From: Herbidospora mongoliensis
GTDB lineage: Bacteria > Actinomycetota > Actinomycetes > Streptosporangiales > Streptosporangiaceae
DNA length: 64,000 bases
NCBI RefSeq assembly: GCF_001570545.1
Contig: NZ_BBXD01000008.1
Coordinates: forward strand, 579,610-643,609
Direction of reading: 5' to 3'
Within the stretch, counting starts at the first letter, position 1, and the number at the start of each line of letters is the position of its first letter. The notes beneath the pieces were generated by a model that saw only the letters and a list, made by a program, of their open reading frames with translations, ran no database searches and was not told the origin of the DNA. The translations under genes were made by a program, and so were the position numbers. Positions 25,824 through 33,818 of the stretch are shown here, one piece after another.

Positions 25824-26422
25824 TCCGGGTGCTGATCGCCGACGACCATCCGATCGTGCGCCAGGGCCTGCGCACGTTTCTCGAGGTACAGGGTGACATC
25901 GAGGTCGTGGGGGAGGCCGGTGACGGCGCCGAGGCGGTCAAGCTGGCCCGCGCCCTGTCACCCGATGTGGTGTTGCTCGACCTGAAGATGCCCGTCCTCG
26001 ACGGGCTTGGCGCGCTGGCCGAGCTCGGCGGGCTCGCCAAGACGATCGTGCTGACCTCGATGACCGATCGCGGTGACGTCGCGCCCGCGATGCGGGCCGG
26101 GGCGGCCGGATTCCTCTACAAGGACGTCGACCCGTCGGCCCTGGTGTCGGCCATCCGGGCCGTCCACGGCGGGCAGGTCGCGCTCGCGCCCGAGGCGGCC
26201 GAGGCGATGCTGCGCCCGTCGGCCGAGGTGGTCGCGCTGACCGACCGGGAACGCGAGGTCCTGACGCTGATCGCCGGCGGCCGGTCCAACCGGGAGATCG
26301 CACGGGCGCTCGACGTGGCCGAGAAGACCGTGAAGACGCATGTGTCGAACGTGCTGATGAAGCTGGGCGTACAGGACCGCACCCAAGCTGCCCTGTACGC
26401 CGTGCGGCACGGACTCGCCTAA
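25820..26422 (+). CDS. LuxR/NarL-family response regulator
   Basis: 200-residue partner of the adjacent kinase. Receiver domain with the acidic pair ADDH, phospho-acceptor Asp54 in LLDLKMP and Lys104 in LYKDVD; the C-terminal LuxR helix-turn-helix runs from LTDREREVLTLIAGG to KTVKTHVSNVLMKLG. Translation is coupled to the kinase gene by ATGA. Candidate targets are the divergent SDR-queA operon and the neighbouring secreted-protein genes; this is inference. Confidence 0.9.
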   Translation: MIRVLIADDHPIVRQGLRTFLEVQGDIEVVGEAGDGAEAVKLARALSPDVVLLDLKMPVLDGLGALAELGGLAKTIVLTSMTDRGDVAPAMRAGAAGFLYKDVDPSALVSAIRAVHGGQVALAPEAAEAMLRPSAEVVALTDREREVLTLIAGGRSNREIARALDVAEKTVKTHVSNVLMKLGVQDRTQAALYAVRHGLA

Positions 26423-26426
26423 GCGA

Positions 26427-27104
26427 TCAGGTGCCCTTCTTGCGGTTGCGCGTGGGGGCGCGGTCGGGCTTGGGCGGGGGCGGGGGCGGCGGCACGTACA
26501 CCGGCTTCTTGCTCTTCTTCTTGATCGAAGGGGCGACGATCTGGGTCTTCACGGTCTTGGTGTAGATCCAGCCCTTGATGCCGAGGTCGCGGAGCCGCTT
26601 CTCGTCGAGGTCCCCTGCGCCCGCGGGCACGTCGAAGGTCATGCCGCCCAGCTTGGCGGTGGCGGTGCCGCGGGTCCTCTTGTTCAGCGTGACCTGGACC
26701 GTCAGCCACGTCGTGTCGGTCTGCCAGTCCTCTTCCGGCTCGGGGTAGAGGATGGGCGGCGGCCAGCACCAGAACTCGTTGCCCTCCCACGTGCACGAGG
26801 TGCCCTTGGGGCCGTTCCATTTCAGGGTGCTGATGATGCCCTTCGGGAGGATGCCCCCGATGTAGTAGTAGTCGGCGCTGTACGGGCCGAGGTTCGTGAT
26901 CTCGAAGTAGTAAGTGATCTTGGCGCCGGCCTTCACCTTCTTCGGATAGACCACGTGGTGAATCTTGAAGGTCGCGTAGGGATCCTTCTTCGCGGTGACG
27001 CTCTTGGCGGCGCTGACGACGGCCGGCGCGGCGATCGCGGGCAGGCTCACCCCGAGCGGAACTAAGAGCATGAGTCCGGCTGCGATGCCGGAAGTTCTGC
27101 GCAT
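26427..27104 (-). CDS. Secreted DUF11-like protein, paralogue B, with proline/lysine tail
   Basis: 225 residues from ATG 27104 (CGGAGA 6 bases upstream). A signal peptide (MRRTSGIAAGLMLL, hydrophobic to about residue 25) precedes the same DUF11-like domain as in paralogue A: YYFEITNLGPYSADYYYIGG, a C-x8-C pair (CTWEGNEFWC), DVPAGAGDLDEKRLR and KGWIYTKTVKT. Unlike A, it continues into a Lys/Pro-rich tail with a run of seven prolines, suggesting contact with the cell wall. It is divergent from the Ser/Thr kinase gene and convergent with the response regulator. Function unknown. Confidence 0.75.
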   Translation of the reverse strand: MRRTSGIAAGLMLLVPLGVSLPAIAAPAVVSAAKSVTAKKDPYATFKIHHVVYPKKVKAGAKITYYFEITNLGPYSADYYYIGGILPKGIISTLKWNGPKGTSCTWEGNEFWCWPPPILYPEPEEDWQTDTTWLTVQVTLNKRTRGTATAKLGGMTFDVPAGAGDLDEKRLRDLGIKGWIYTKTVKTQIVAPSIKKKSKKPVYVPPPPPPPKPDRAPTRNRKKGT

Positions 27105-27169
27105 GAAAATCTCCGTTGGACAAGACATGGCATTCCCCGTATGTCTAGACCATTATCACTTTGGAACGG

Positions 27170-27197
27170 TTGAGCACTACTAGACTTCGCGTAGAGT
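27170..27197 (+). promoter_or_regulatory. Predicted sigma-70-type promoter of kinase gene
   Basis: TTGAGC (27170-27175) and TAGAGT (27192-27197) are separated by 16 bases. The start codon at 27226 has GGGGGAGA upstream at 27212-27219, so this transcript would have a short leader. Confidence 0.55.
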
Positions 27198-27225
27198 TGA
27201 TCGTTTTGCACGGGGGAGAATCGCA

Positions 27226-29997
27226 GTGCCGCCTACATCGCCATTACGGCCTGGCGAGCCCACTGAGCTGGGGGTTTACCGCATCACCGGGCGCCTTGGG
27301 GAGGGCGCCCAGGGTGTCGTGTACGCCGGGACCGCACCGGACGGGAGTCCGGTCGCGATCAAACTGTTGCGCGTTACGGACGCAATCGACGCAGACTCCT
27401 TCCTCCGGGAGGTGTCCGCCGCACGACGTGTCGCGCAGTTCTGCACGGCCCAGGTGCTCGGTGCCCACATGGACGGCGACCGGCCCTACATCGTGTCGGA
27501 ACTCGTCGACGGGATCTCGCTCCAGAAGGTCGTCCAGCAGGACGGGCCACGCACCGGCGGCAACCTGCACCGCCTCGCGGTCGGCACCATCACCGCGCTG
27601 GCCGCGATCCACCGGGCCGGGATCGTGCACCGCGACTTCAAGCCGTCGAACGTGCTCATCGCCCAGGACGGGCCGCGCGTGATCGACTTCGGCATCGCGC
27701 GGGCGCTCGACTCGTCGTCGACGCTGTCGAGCGGCGTGGTCGGGACACCCGCCTACATGTCGCCGGAGCAGATCGAGGCCAAGCGGGTCGGGCCGCCGTC
27801 CGACATGTTCAGCTGGGCCGTGACGATGTTCTACGCGGCGACCGGGCGGCCCGCGTTCGGCCACGACAGCCTGCCCGCCGTGCTCTACCGGGTCATGAAC
27901 GACACCCCCGACATCTCGACGCTGCCCGACCTGCTCCGCCCGATCGTCGAGGCCAGCCTCGACAAGCAGGCCGACAACCGCCCCACCGCGAGCGAGGCCC
28001 TGTTCGCGCTGCTCGACCACCAGGTCGACGACGACCTCGACAAGTCCCTCCTGGCCGGCCTCAACGCCGCCTCGAAGAACGGGAAGAACGGCAGGAAGGA
28101 CCCCGCGCCGCCCGCGCGCCCGTTCGTCGCCGCCACGCCGCCGCCGGAGAAATCCTTAGAGTCCGGTACGCCAACACAGACGCCCCAGCGGCCCGCGAGC
28201 ACACCCCAGCAGGCGACGCCGGGCTTCGCACCACCGGACCCGCAGGCGCCCCATCTCCGGCCACCGGGGCAGAGCTTCCCGCCGCCCGGTCAGAGCTTTC
28301 CGCCGCCGGGCCACCAGGCGCAGCCGGGTTACCCGCAGGGTCCGGGCCAGAGTTTCCCGCCGCCGGGTCATCAGCCCGGCCCCGGTCAGAACCCTCCCCC
28401 GCAGGGTTATCCGCAGAGCTATCCGCAGGGTCCCGGCCCGAACTACCAGCCGGGTCCGGGGCAGAGCTATCCGCCGCCCGGGTATCAGCCCGGTCCGGGT
28501 TACCCGCAAGGACCTGGTCAGAGTTACCCGCCCCCCGGCTACCATCCGCAGCCCGGTCAGAGCTTTCCCCCTCCGGGTTACCAGGTGCAGCCTGGCCCGA
28601 ACCAGGGCTTCCCCCCACCCGGCCAGCCCCTGGTCCCGGCCAAGGGCAAGGGCAAGGCGAAGTCCAAGCCCCCTAAGGACGCGCCGCCGCTCGCCGACTC
28701 CGACGCGACCACGTTCCACCCCCGCCCCGATCCCACCGGCGGCTGGCTGGGTGAGGAGCCCCCGACGAAGAGCAGGGCGGGGCTGGTCACCGGGGTCCTC
28801 GTCGGCATGCTCGCGGTGGCGGCCACCGCGCTGTTCCTCGTGCCGAACCTCTTCCAGGGCGAGGACGAGCCGGAGCCGATCCCGGCCGCCGCCCAGGGCG
28901 GGATCACCCAGGAGCCGGTCGTCGACCTGCCGGCCACGACCGCCTCGGCCTCGGTCCCTTCGCCGGTCGCGGCGTCCCCGTCCCCGGCGCCCTCCCCTAG
29001 CCCGTCCGCGTCCCCGACCCCGACGGCGGCCCCGGTCCCCGCGCTGGGCAAGCAGGACGGCCGCTCCATGGCCGGTCACCGGAGTTCGGTCTATTCGGTC
29101 GCCGTCGGCGGCGAGAAGGACAACCCGGTCGTCGTCTCCGCCAGTGTCGACCGGTCGGTGCGGATGTGGAGCGCCGAGTCGCACAAGGCGCTCGGCAAGC
29201 CGATCTACGCCCACGGCGACTGGGTCTACGCCGTCGCCACCGCCGAGGTCAACGGCCGCCCGCTCGCCGTCACCGGCAGCCGCGACGGCTCGGTCCGCGT
29301 CTGGGACGTCGACAAGCGCAAAGCCGTCGGCGGCGGCCTGTGGGGCCACGGTGACTCCGTCTACACGGTCGCGATCGGCAAGGTCGGCAGCAAGTGGGTG
29401 GCCGCCTCCGGCGGCGCCGACGGCAGGATCCGGCTCTGGGACCTGAAGACCCGCCAGCCCATCGGCGGGGGCATCCGGGCCCACAACGACGTCATCAACT
29501 GGCTCGCCTTCGGCGAGGTGGGCGGCAAGACCGTCATCGTCTCGGCCAGCGAGGACAAGACGCTCAAGGTCTGGGACGCCTCGTCCAGGAAGCAGTCGGG
29601 CAAGACGTTCAGGGGTCACGGCAAGCCCGTCTACTCCGTCGCCACCGGCGAGGTCGACGGCACGCCCGTCGCGATCTCGGGCGGCGAGGACAAGAAGATC
29701 CGCGTCTGGAACCTGAAGACCGGCAAGCAGATCGGCAAGTCGCTGACGGGCCACAAGGACAACGTCTACTCGCTGGCCTACCGGGAGATCGGCGGCCACC
29801 CGATGGCGGTCTCCGGCTCCACCGACGGCACGCTGCGGATGTGGGACCTGGCGGAGTCCGAGGAGGTCGGCAAGCCGGTGAAGGCGCACGACGGCAAGAA
29901 CGTCTACTCGGTCGGGTTCGCCGAGGTCGACGGCGAGACGCTGGTCGTCTCGGCCGGCGAGGACAAGCGCGTCAGGTTCTGGAAGCTGGCGAACTAG
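27226..29997 (+). CDS. Membrane Ser/Thr protein kinase with WD40 sensor domain
   Basis: 923-residue receptor-like kinase. Hanks-type kinase domain at about residues 17-275: glycine loop GEGAQG (25-30), Lys46 in VAIK, HRDFKPSN (135-142), DFG (154-156) and GTPAYMSPEQ. Next comes a disordered region (about 285-505) with many PPPGxQ and QPGPG repeats, one membrane helix (about 518-540), a Ser/Pro linker, and seven WD40 repeats (about 615-923), enough for a complete beta-propeller, predicted outside the membrane. It begins GTG 27226 after GGGGGAGA. Ligand and substrates are unknown. Its 3' end overlaps the convergent aldo-keto reductase gene by 26 bases. Confidence 0.9.
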   Translation: MPPTSPLRPGEPTELGVYRITGRLGEGAQGVVYAGTAPDGSPVAIKLLRVTDAIDADSFLREVSAARRVAQFCTAQVLGAHMDGDRPYIVSELVDGISLQKVVQQDGPRTGGNLHRLAVGTITALAAIHRAGIVHRDFKPSNVLIAQDGPRVIDFGIARALDSSSTLSSGVVGTPAYMSPEQIEAKRVGPPSDMFSWAVTMFYAATGRPAFGHDSLPAVLYRVMNDTPDISTLPDLLRPIVEASLDKQADNRPTASEALFALLDHQVDDDLDKSLLAGLNAASKNGKNGRKDPAPPARPFVAATPPPEKSLESGTPTQTPQRPASTPQQATPGFAPPDPQAPHLRPPGQSFPPPGQSFPPPGHQAQPGYPQGPGQSFPPPGHQPGPGQNPPPQGYPQSYPQGPGPNYQPGPGQSYPPPGYQPGPGYPQGPGQSYPPPGYHPQPGQSFPPPGYQVQPGPNQGFPPPGQPLVPAKGKGKAKSKPPKDAPPLADSDATTFHPRPDPTGGWLGEEPPTKSRAGLVTGVLVGMLAVAATALFLVPNLFQGEDEPEPIPAAAQGGITQEPVVDLPATTASASVPSPVAASPSPAPSPSPSASPTPTAAPVPALGKQDGRSMAGHRSSVYSVAVGGEKDNPVVVSASVDRSVRMWSAESHKALGKPIYAHGDWVYAVATAEVNGRPLAVTGSRDGSVRVWDVDKRKAVGGGLWGHGDSVYTVAIGKVGSKWVAASGGADGRIRLWDLKTRQPIGGGIRAHNDVINWLAFGEVGGKTVIVSASEDKTLKVWDASSRKQSGKTFRGHGKPVYSVATGEVDGTPVAISGGEDKKIRVWNLKTGKQIGKSLTGHKDNVYSLAYREIGGHPMAVSGSTDGTLRMWDLAESEEVGKPVKAHDGKNVYSVGFAEVDGETLVVSAGEDKRVRFWKLAN

Positions 29998-30892
29998 ACG
30001 AGACGGTCTGGAGCCGGGCCATCTCGTCGTCGGACAGCCGCAGCGTCCCGGCGGCCACGTTCTCCTCGAGATGGTCCGGATTCCCGGTGCCGGGGATCGC
30101 GAGTACGTGCGGTCCGAGCCGGAGCGTCCAGGCCAGCCTGACCTGCGCGGGGGTCGCGCCGTGGGCGCGGGCGATGGCGAGCACCTGCGGGTGCTCGGCC
30201 GAGGTGGCCCCAGACTCCCGCCCGGCGCCCGCGATGGCGAAGAACGGCACGAAGGCGATGCCCTGCTCGCCGCACCTGTGCAGGAGTTCCCGCTCCTCGG
30301 CCGGTGTGCCGATGCCGAGGGGGTTCTGCACGCACACCACCGGCGCGATGGCCTGGGCCTCGGCCAGGTGCTCCGGTTTGGCGTTCGACACCCCCAGGTG
30401 GCGGATGAGGCCGGCGTCGCGGAGTTCGGCCAGCGCGCCGAAGTGATCGGCGATCGAGCCGGTCGTGCGGCTCGGGGGGATCCGCAGGTTCACGACGTCG
30501 AGGTGGTCGCGCCCGAGCTGGCGCAGGTTCTCCTCGACCTGGCCGCGCAGCTGCTCCGGCGTGGCCCACCACCACGCGCCCGACGGGTCCCGTGCCGGCC
30601 ACACCTTCGTGGTGATGACGAGGTCGTCCGGGTAGGGGGCCAGCGCGCGGTTGATCAGCTCGTTGGCCGAGAGCCGGGACGAGAAGTAGAAGGCGGCGGT
30701 GTCGATGTGGTCGACCCCGAGGTCGATCGCGCGCCGCAGCACCCCGATCGAACGATCGCGGTCACCCGGGACGCCGGGTCCGAAGGCGACGCTGCCGGTC
30801 AGGCGCATCGCGCCGAAGCCGATCCGGTTGACGGTCAGGTCGCCGAGGGTCCAGGTGCCGGCCGCTGCGGCGGGGGTGGTCCGTGTGGTCAT
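29972..30892 (-). CDS. Aldo/keto reductase
   Basis: 306-residue NADPH-dependent oxidoreductase with a TIM-barrel fold. Catalytic residues Asp64 and Tyr69 in DTAAFY and Lys96 in TTKVW fit the family; the usual catalytic His region reads DVVNLRIPPS, so the His seems absent, as in some non-canonical AKRs. RHLGVSNAKPEHL and AIPGTGNPDHLEENV are family signatures of the coenzyme site. AAGGA lies about 8 bases before the ATG. Substrate unknown. Confidence 0.8.
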   Translation of the reverse strand: MTTRTTPAAAAGTWTLGDLTVNRIGFGAMRLTGSVAFGPGVPGDRDRSIGVLRRAIDLGVDHIDTAAFYFSSRLSANELINRALAPYPDDLVITTKVWPARDPSGAWWWATPEQLRGQVEENLRQLGRDHLDVVNLRIPPSRTTGSIADHFGALAELRDAGLIRHLGVSNAKPEHLAEAQAIAPVVCVQNPLGIGTPAEERELLHRCGEQGIAFVPFFAIAGAGRESGATSAEHPQVLAIARAHGATPAQVRLAWTLRLGPHVLAIPGTGNPDHLEENVAAGTLRLSDDEMARLQTVSSSSPASRT

Positions 30893-30925
30893 GGTCAGGT
30901 CCTTGCCTGGCGGGGTGTGGGCATG

Positions 30926-30955
30926 AAAAAAGCCTCCCCGGCGAGCCGGGAAGGC
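30926..30955 (-). terminator. Terminator for the minus-strand unknown gene
   Basis: On the minus strand, a 10-bp stem (30955-30946 with 30941-30932, one G-T pair) and CTCG loop is followed by six T residues (30931-30926). A smaller hairpin, GGTAG/CTACC, lies between it and the stop codon at 30985. Confidence 0.85.
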
Positions 30956-30984
30956 CTGATCAATGGGTAGATTCTACCACTCCG

Positions 30985-31710
30985 CTACGCGCTGAGCTGT
31001 TCGAGGATCGCGTGGTGGGCGGCGACGCGCGCACGGCGTACCGCATGATCCAGGGCTTTGAGCGCCTCGCGTCGCGAGGCGAGCTGACCGGAGGTCAGGC
31101 CGCGCTCCTCGGCCAGCCGCAGCGCGAGCGAGAGGCGGGCCGCGAGGTGGCCGACGCGGTGGGCGCGCCCGGGATAGCCGGGCGCCAGCGCGCCGTCGAC
31201 GTGGTCGAGCGCGGGGAAGCCCTGCATCGGCCCGTCGACCGAGGTCAGCGCGTCGGTCGCCGACCGCATCGCGGCAGACAGGGCGCGTTCGGCGTCGGCG
31301 AGCTGTGGCACGTCGGCGTCGGCGGAGTGGGCGTCGTGGCTGGTCCAGCGGATGCCCGAGTAGGAAGATCCGCGCCGGTCGGGCGAGGGCACCAGCCCGA
31401 GCCGCCGGTTGCCGAGCACGGCGATGACGGCCTGGCCCGCCTCCAGCGCGGCGCCGTTGAACACCGGCGGACCGGTGAGCCCGAGAAGATCTCCCGGAAT
31501 GGGCAGTGCCAGCCGGAACGAGGTCAGCCCGGTCGTCCGCAGCTGCGCGAGAAACACGCGCAACGGCGACTCGCCAGTGATGTCCGTCACGATCTGGGGA
31601 CCGGCCGACCGCTCAAGCGCGTCGACGGCATCGTCGAGACCGGCGTGGCCGGTCAGCCAGGCGTTCCCCCAGGAGACCAGGGCCGCGGAGATCGGTGAAT
31701 CGGTGCGCAC
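30985..31710 (-). CDS. Conserved actinobacterial protein of unknown function
   Basis: 241 residues from GTG 31710; on the minus strand TATCGT lies exactly 7 bases before it, a leaderless arrangement. The protein looks like a cytoplasmic alpha/beta N-terminal half (ISAALVSWGNAWLTGHAG, LPIPGDLLGLTGPPVFN) followed by a mostly helical C-terminal half rich in Ala, Arg and Leu. I recall similar proteins as hypothetical in other actinobacteria but know no function. It is divergent from the orphan ABC ATPase with 60 bases between starts and ends in a strong terminator, so it is a single-gene unit. Confidence 0.65.
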   Translation of the reverse strand: MRTDSPISAALVSWGNAWLTGHAGLDDAVDALERSAGPQIVTDITGESPLRVFLAQLRTTGLTSFRLALPIPGDLLGLTGPPVFNGAALEAGQAVIAVLGNRRLGLVPSPDRRGSSYSGIRWTSHDAHSADADVPQLADAERALSAAMRSATDALTSVDGPMQGFPALDHVDGALAPGYPGRAHRVGHLAARLSLALRLAEERGLTSGQLASRREALKALDHAVRRARVAAHHAILEQLSA

Positions 31711-31770
31711 CCCAACCACGATAAGGCAATAGATTTTACGCGGACGGATTCGGACGTGAGGGGGATCGTC

Positions 31771-32559
31771 GTGGGCGGTCAGGTGCTCAACATGCGTGGC
31801 GTCGCAATTCGGCGCGACGGCGCGGTCCTGGTACGCGACATCGACTGGGCGGTGGCGGAAGACGAACGCTGGGTGGTGATCGGTCCAAACGGCGCCGGCA
31901 AGACCACATTGCTGCAGATCGCCGCCGCATTGCTGTTCCCCACCGACGGTGCGGTCGACATCCTGGGCGAGCGCCTGGGCCAGACCGACGTGTTCGAGCT
32001 GCGTCCCCGCATCGGCCTGGCCAGCTCGGCGCTGGCCGAGAAGGTCCCGCCGGAGGAGAAGGTCATCGACCTCGTCCTGACCGCCTCCTACGCGATCCTC
32101 GGCCGCTGGACCGAGGAGTACGACTCCCACGACGTCACCCGCGCCGTCGAGCTGATCGACCAGCTCGGGTGCGCCCACCTGATCCGCCGCCGGTTCGGCA
32201 CCCTGTCCGAGGGCGAGCGCAAGCGCGTCCAGATCGCCCGCGCCCTCATGCCCGACCCCGAGCTGCTGCTGCTCGACGAGCCGGCCGCCGGGCTCGACGT
32301 CGCCGCCCGCGAAGACCTCGTCCGCCGTCTGTCCCAGCTCGCGCAAGACCCGAAGGCGCCCACGATGGTGCTCGTGACCCACCACGTCGAGGAGATCCCG
32401 GCCGGATTCACCCACGCGATCATGCTGCGGCACGGTTCTGTCGTCGCCCAGGGGCCGCTCGAATACGTGATGACGAGCGACAATCTGTCGAAAACGTTCG
32501 GAGTTCCGCTGAATCTGGAGCGCAACGCCTCCGGCCGTTGGTACGCCCGGCCATTCTGA
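31771..32559 (+). CDS. Orphan ABC ATPase, ModF/YbbA-like single-domain
   Basis: 262-residue ATP-binding protein with Walker A GPNGAGKTT, signature LSEGERKRV (LSEGE instead of LSGGQ), Walker B LLLLDEPAAGLD and switch LVTHHVEE. GTG 31771 is preferred because GAGGGGG sits at 31758-31764; a GTG at 31756 is the alternative. The LSEGE variant and the short upstream domain recall COG1119 proteins annotated as molybdenum-transport-like ATPases. No permease is adjacent, so transport function is uncertain. Confidence 0.75.
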   Translation: MGGQVLNMRGVAIRRDGAVLVRDIDWAVAEDERWVVIGPNGAGKTTLLQIAAALLFPTDGAVDILGERLGQTDVFELRPRIGLASSALAEKVPPEEKVIDLVLTASYAILGRWTEEYDSHDVTRAVELIDQLGCAHLIRRRFGTLSEGERKRVQIARALMPDPELLLLDEPAAGLDVAAREDLVRRLSQLAQDPKAPTMVLVTHHVEEIPAGFTHAIMLRHGSVVAQGPLEYVMTSDNLSKTFGVPLNLERNASGRWYARPF

Positions 32560-32605
32560 TATTCCGTTCTCGCCCCTCAGGTAAAGCGGCGCCCAAATAT
32601 CATCG

Positions 32606-32628
32606 ACTCCAGTCGCACAGACTGGAGT
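32606..32628 (+). promoter_or_regulatory. Hairpin sequestering the SPFH ribosome-binding site
   Basis: Perfect 9-bp inverted repeat ACTCCAGTC (32606-32614) and GACTGGAGT (32620-32628) with loop GCACA. The GGAG at 32624-32627 is the Shine-Dalgarno of the gene starting at 32635, so the hairpin would mask it. A TATCAT hexamer at 32598-32603 could be a -10, in which case the same palindrome may instead be a DNA operator. Confidence 0.7.
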
Positions 32629-32634
32629 GGACGC

Positions 32635-33684
32635 ATGACCCAGCTCGTCATCACCCTCGTCGTGGTCTTCCTCGCCGCGTTCGCGCTGGCCCGGACGATT
32701 CGGATCGTGCCGCAGGCGACCGCGAGAATTGTTGAACGATTCGGCCGATATCACCGCACTCTGAACGCGGGGCTGAACATCGTCGTTCCGTTCATCGACC
32801 GCATCAAAGTCGAGGTCGACCTGCGCGAGCAGGTGGTGACGTTCCCTCCGCAGCCGGTCATCACCTCCGACAACCTGGTCGTCTCCATCGACACGGTGAT
32901 CTATTTCCAGGTGACCGATCCGAAGGCGGCGACGTACGAGATCGCGAGTTTCATCGTCGCGGTCGAGCAGCTGACCGTGACGACCCTGCGCAACGTGGTC
33001 GGCGGCATGGACCTGGAACGCACTCTGACCTCCCGCGAGGAGATCAACACCGAGCTGCGCGGGGTGCTCGACGACGCGACCGGCCGCTGGGGCATCCGGG
33101 TCAACCGGGTCGAGCTCAAGGCCATCGACCCGCCCGCCTCCATCCAGACCGCGATGGAGAAGCAGATGCGCGCCGACCGTGACAAGCGCGCGGCCATCCT
33201 CACCGCCGAGGGCAGCAAGCAGGCGGCCATCCTCACCGCCCAGGGCGAGCGCGAGGCGGCCGTGCTGAAGGCGCGCGGCGAGGCCGAGGCCGTGGTGCTG
33301 CGGGCCCAGGCCGACGCCGAGGCCCGCGCGATGCGCGCGAAGGGTGAGGCCGACGCGATCGGCATGGTCTTCAAGGCCATCCACGACGGCAACCCGGATC
33401 AGAAGCTGCTGGCCTATCAGTACCTCCAGATGCTCCCGGAGATCGCCAAGGGCGACGCGAACAAACTCTGGATCGTGCCGTCCGAAATGGGCAGAGCGCT
33501 GGAGAACCTGGGCGGCCTGTTCCAGCCCCCGGCCGGCTCCGCGAACGAGCTCCCGGCCAAGCTCCCTGCGGGCTCCGCGAACGAGCTCCCAGCCGCGCCC
33601 TCGGCCAGCCTGGCGAACGAGCTCCCAGCCGCGCCCTCGGCCAGCCTGGCGAACGAGCTTCCCGCCAAGCCTCCGGCATCCTGA
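32635..33684 (+). CDS. SPFH/band 7 membrane protein, paraslipin-like
   Basis: 349 residues. One N-terminal membrane helix (residues 3-20), an SPFH/band 7 domain (about 25-180) with ERFGRYHRTLNAGLNIVVPF and VEQLTVTTLRNVVGGMDLE, then a long coiled-coil of Ala/Glu/Arg heptads (about 180-250) and a short conserved region. Such proteins scaffold membrane microdomains and often protect membrane proteases. The extreme C-terminus is a tandem repeat of a 12-residue unit (consensus ANELPAAPSASL) that looks disordered. No nfeD partner is adjacent; the ABC ATPase lies 75 bases upstream. Confidence 0.85.
   Translation: MTQLVITLVVVFLAAFALARTIRIVPQATARIVERFGRYHRTLNAGLNIVVPFIDRIKVEVDLREQVVTFPPQPVITSDNLVVSIDTVIYFQVTDPKAATYEIASFIVAVEQLTVTTLRNVVGGMDLERTLTSREEINTELRGVLDDATGRWGIRVNRVELKAIDPPASIQTAMEKQMRADRDKRAAILTAEGSKQAAILTAQGEREAAVLKARGEAEAVVLRAQADAEARAMRAKGEADAIGMVFKAIHDGNPDQKLLAYQYLQMLPEIAKGDANKLWIVPSEMGRALENLGGLFQPPAGSANELPAKLPAGSANELPAAPSASLANELPAAPSASLANELPAKPPAS
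33541..33684 (+). repeat. Four 36-bp tandem repeats at the end of the SPFH gene
   Basis: Units at 33541-33576, 33577-33612, 33613-33648 and 33649-33684, each beginning GCGAACGAGCT. Units two and three are identical; units one and four diverge in the second half, and unit four ends exactly with the TGA stop. Copy number could vary between strains without changing the frame. Confidence 0.9.
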
Positions 33685-33818
33685 CCGGTGTTTCGGGCGG
33701 CTGACGGGAATCGGCCCGGGCGCCAAGCCCCCGTGTTCTGACCGGAAGCTCCGCCCCGCGTCCTGACCTCGGGCGGCTGACGCCTAGGATCGCGTCAGCC
33801 GTAACGGAATGAGGGTCT

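Noticed and set aside
28200-28640. Repeats in the kinase gene as a CRISPR or mobile element
   Set aside because: They are degenerate in-frame Pro/Gly/Gln codon repeats of a linker, not spaced identical repeats.
30956-31000. tRNA-like stretch on the minus strand (a D-arm-like AGCGGAGTGGTAGA)
   Set aside because: No T-loop GGTTCGA, no anticodon arm and no acceptor stem; it is the gene end plus a small hairpin and terminator.
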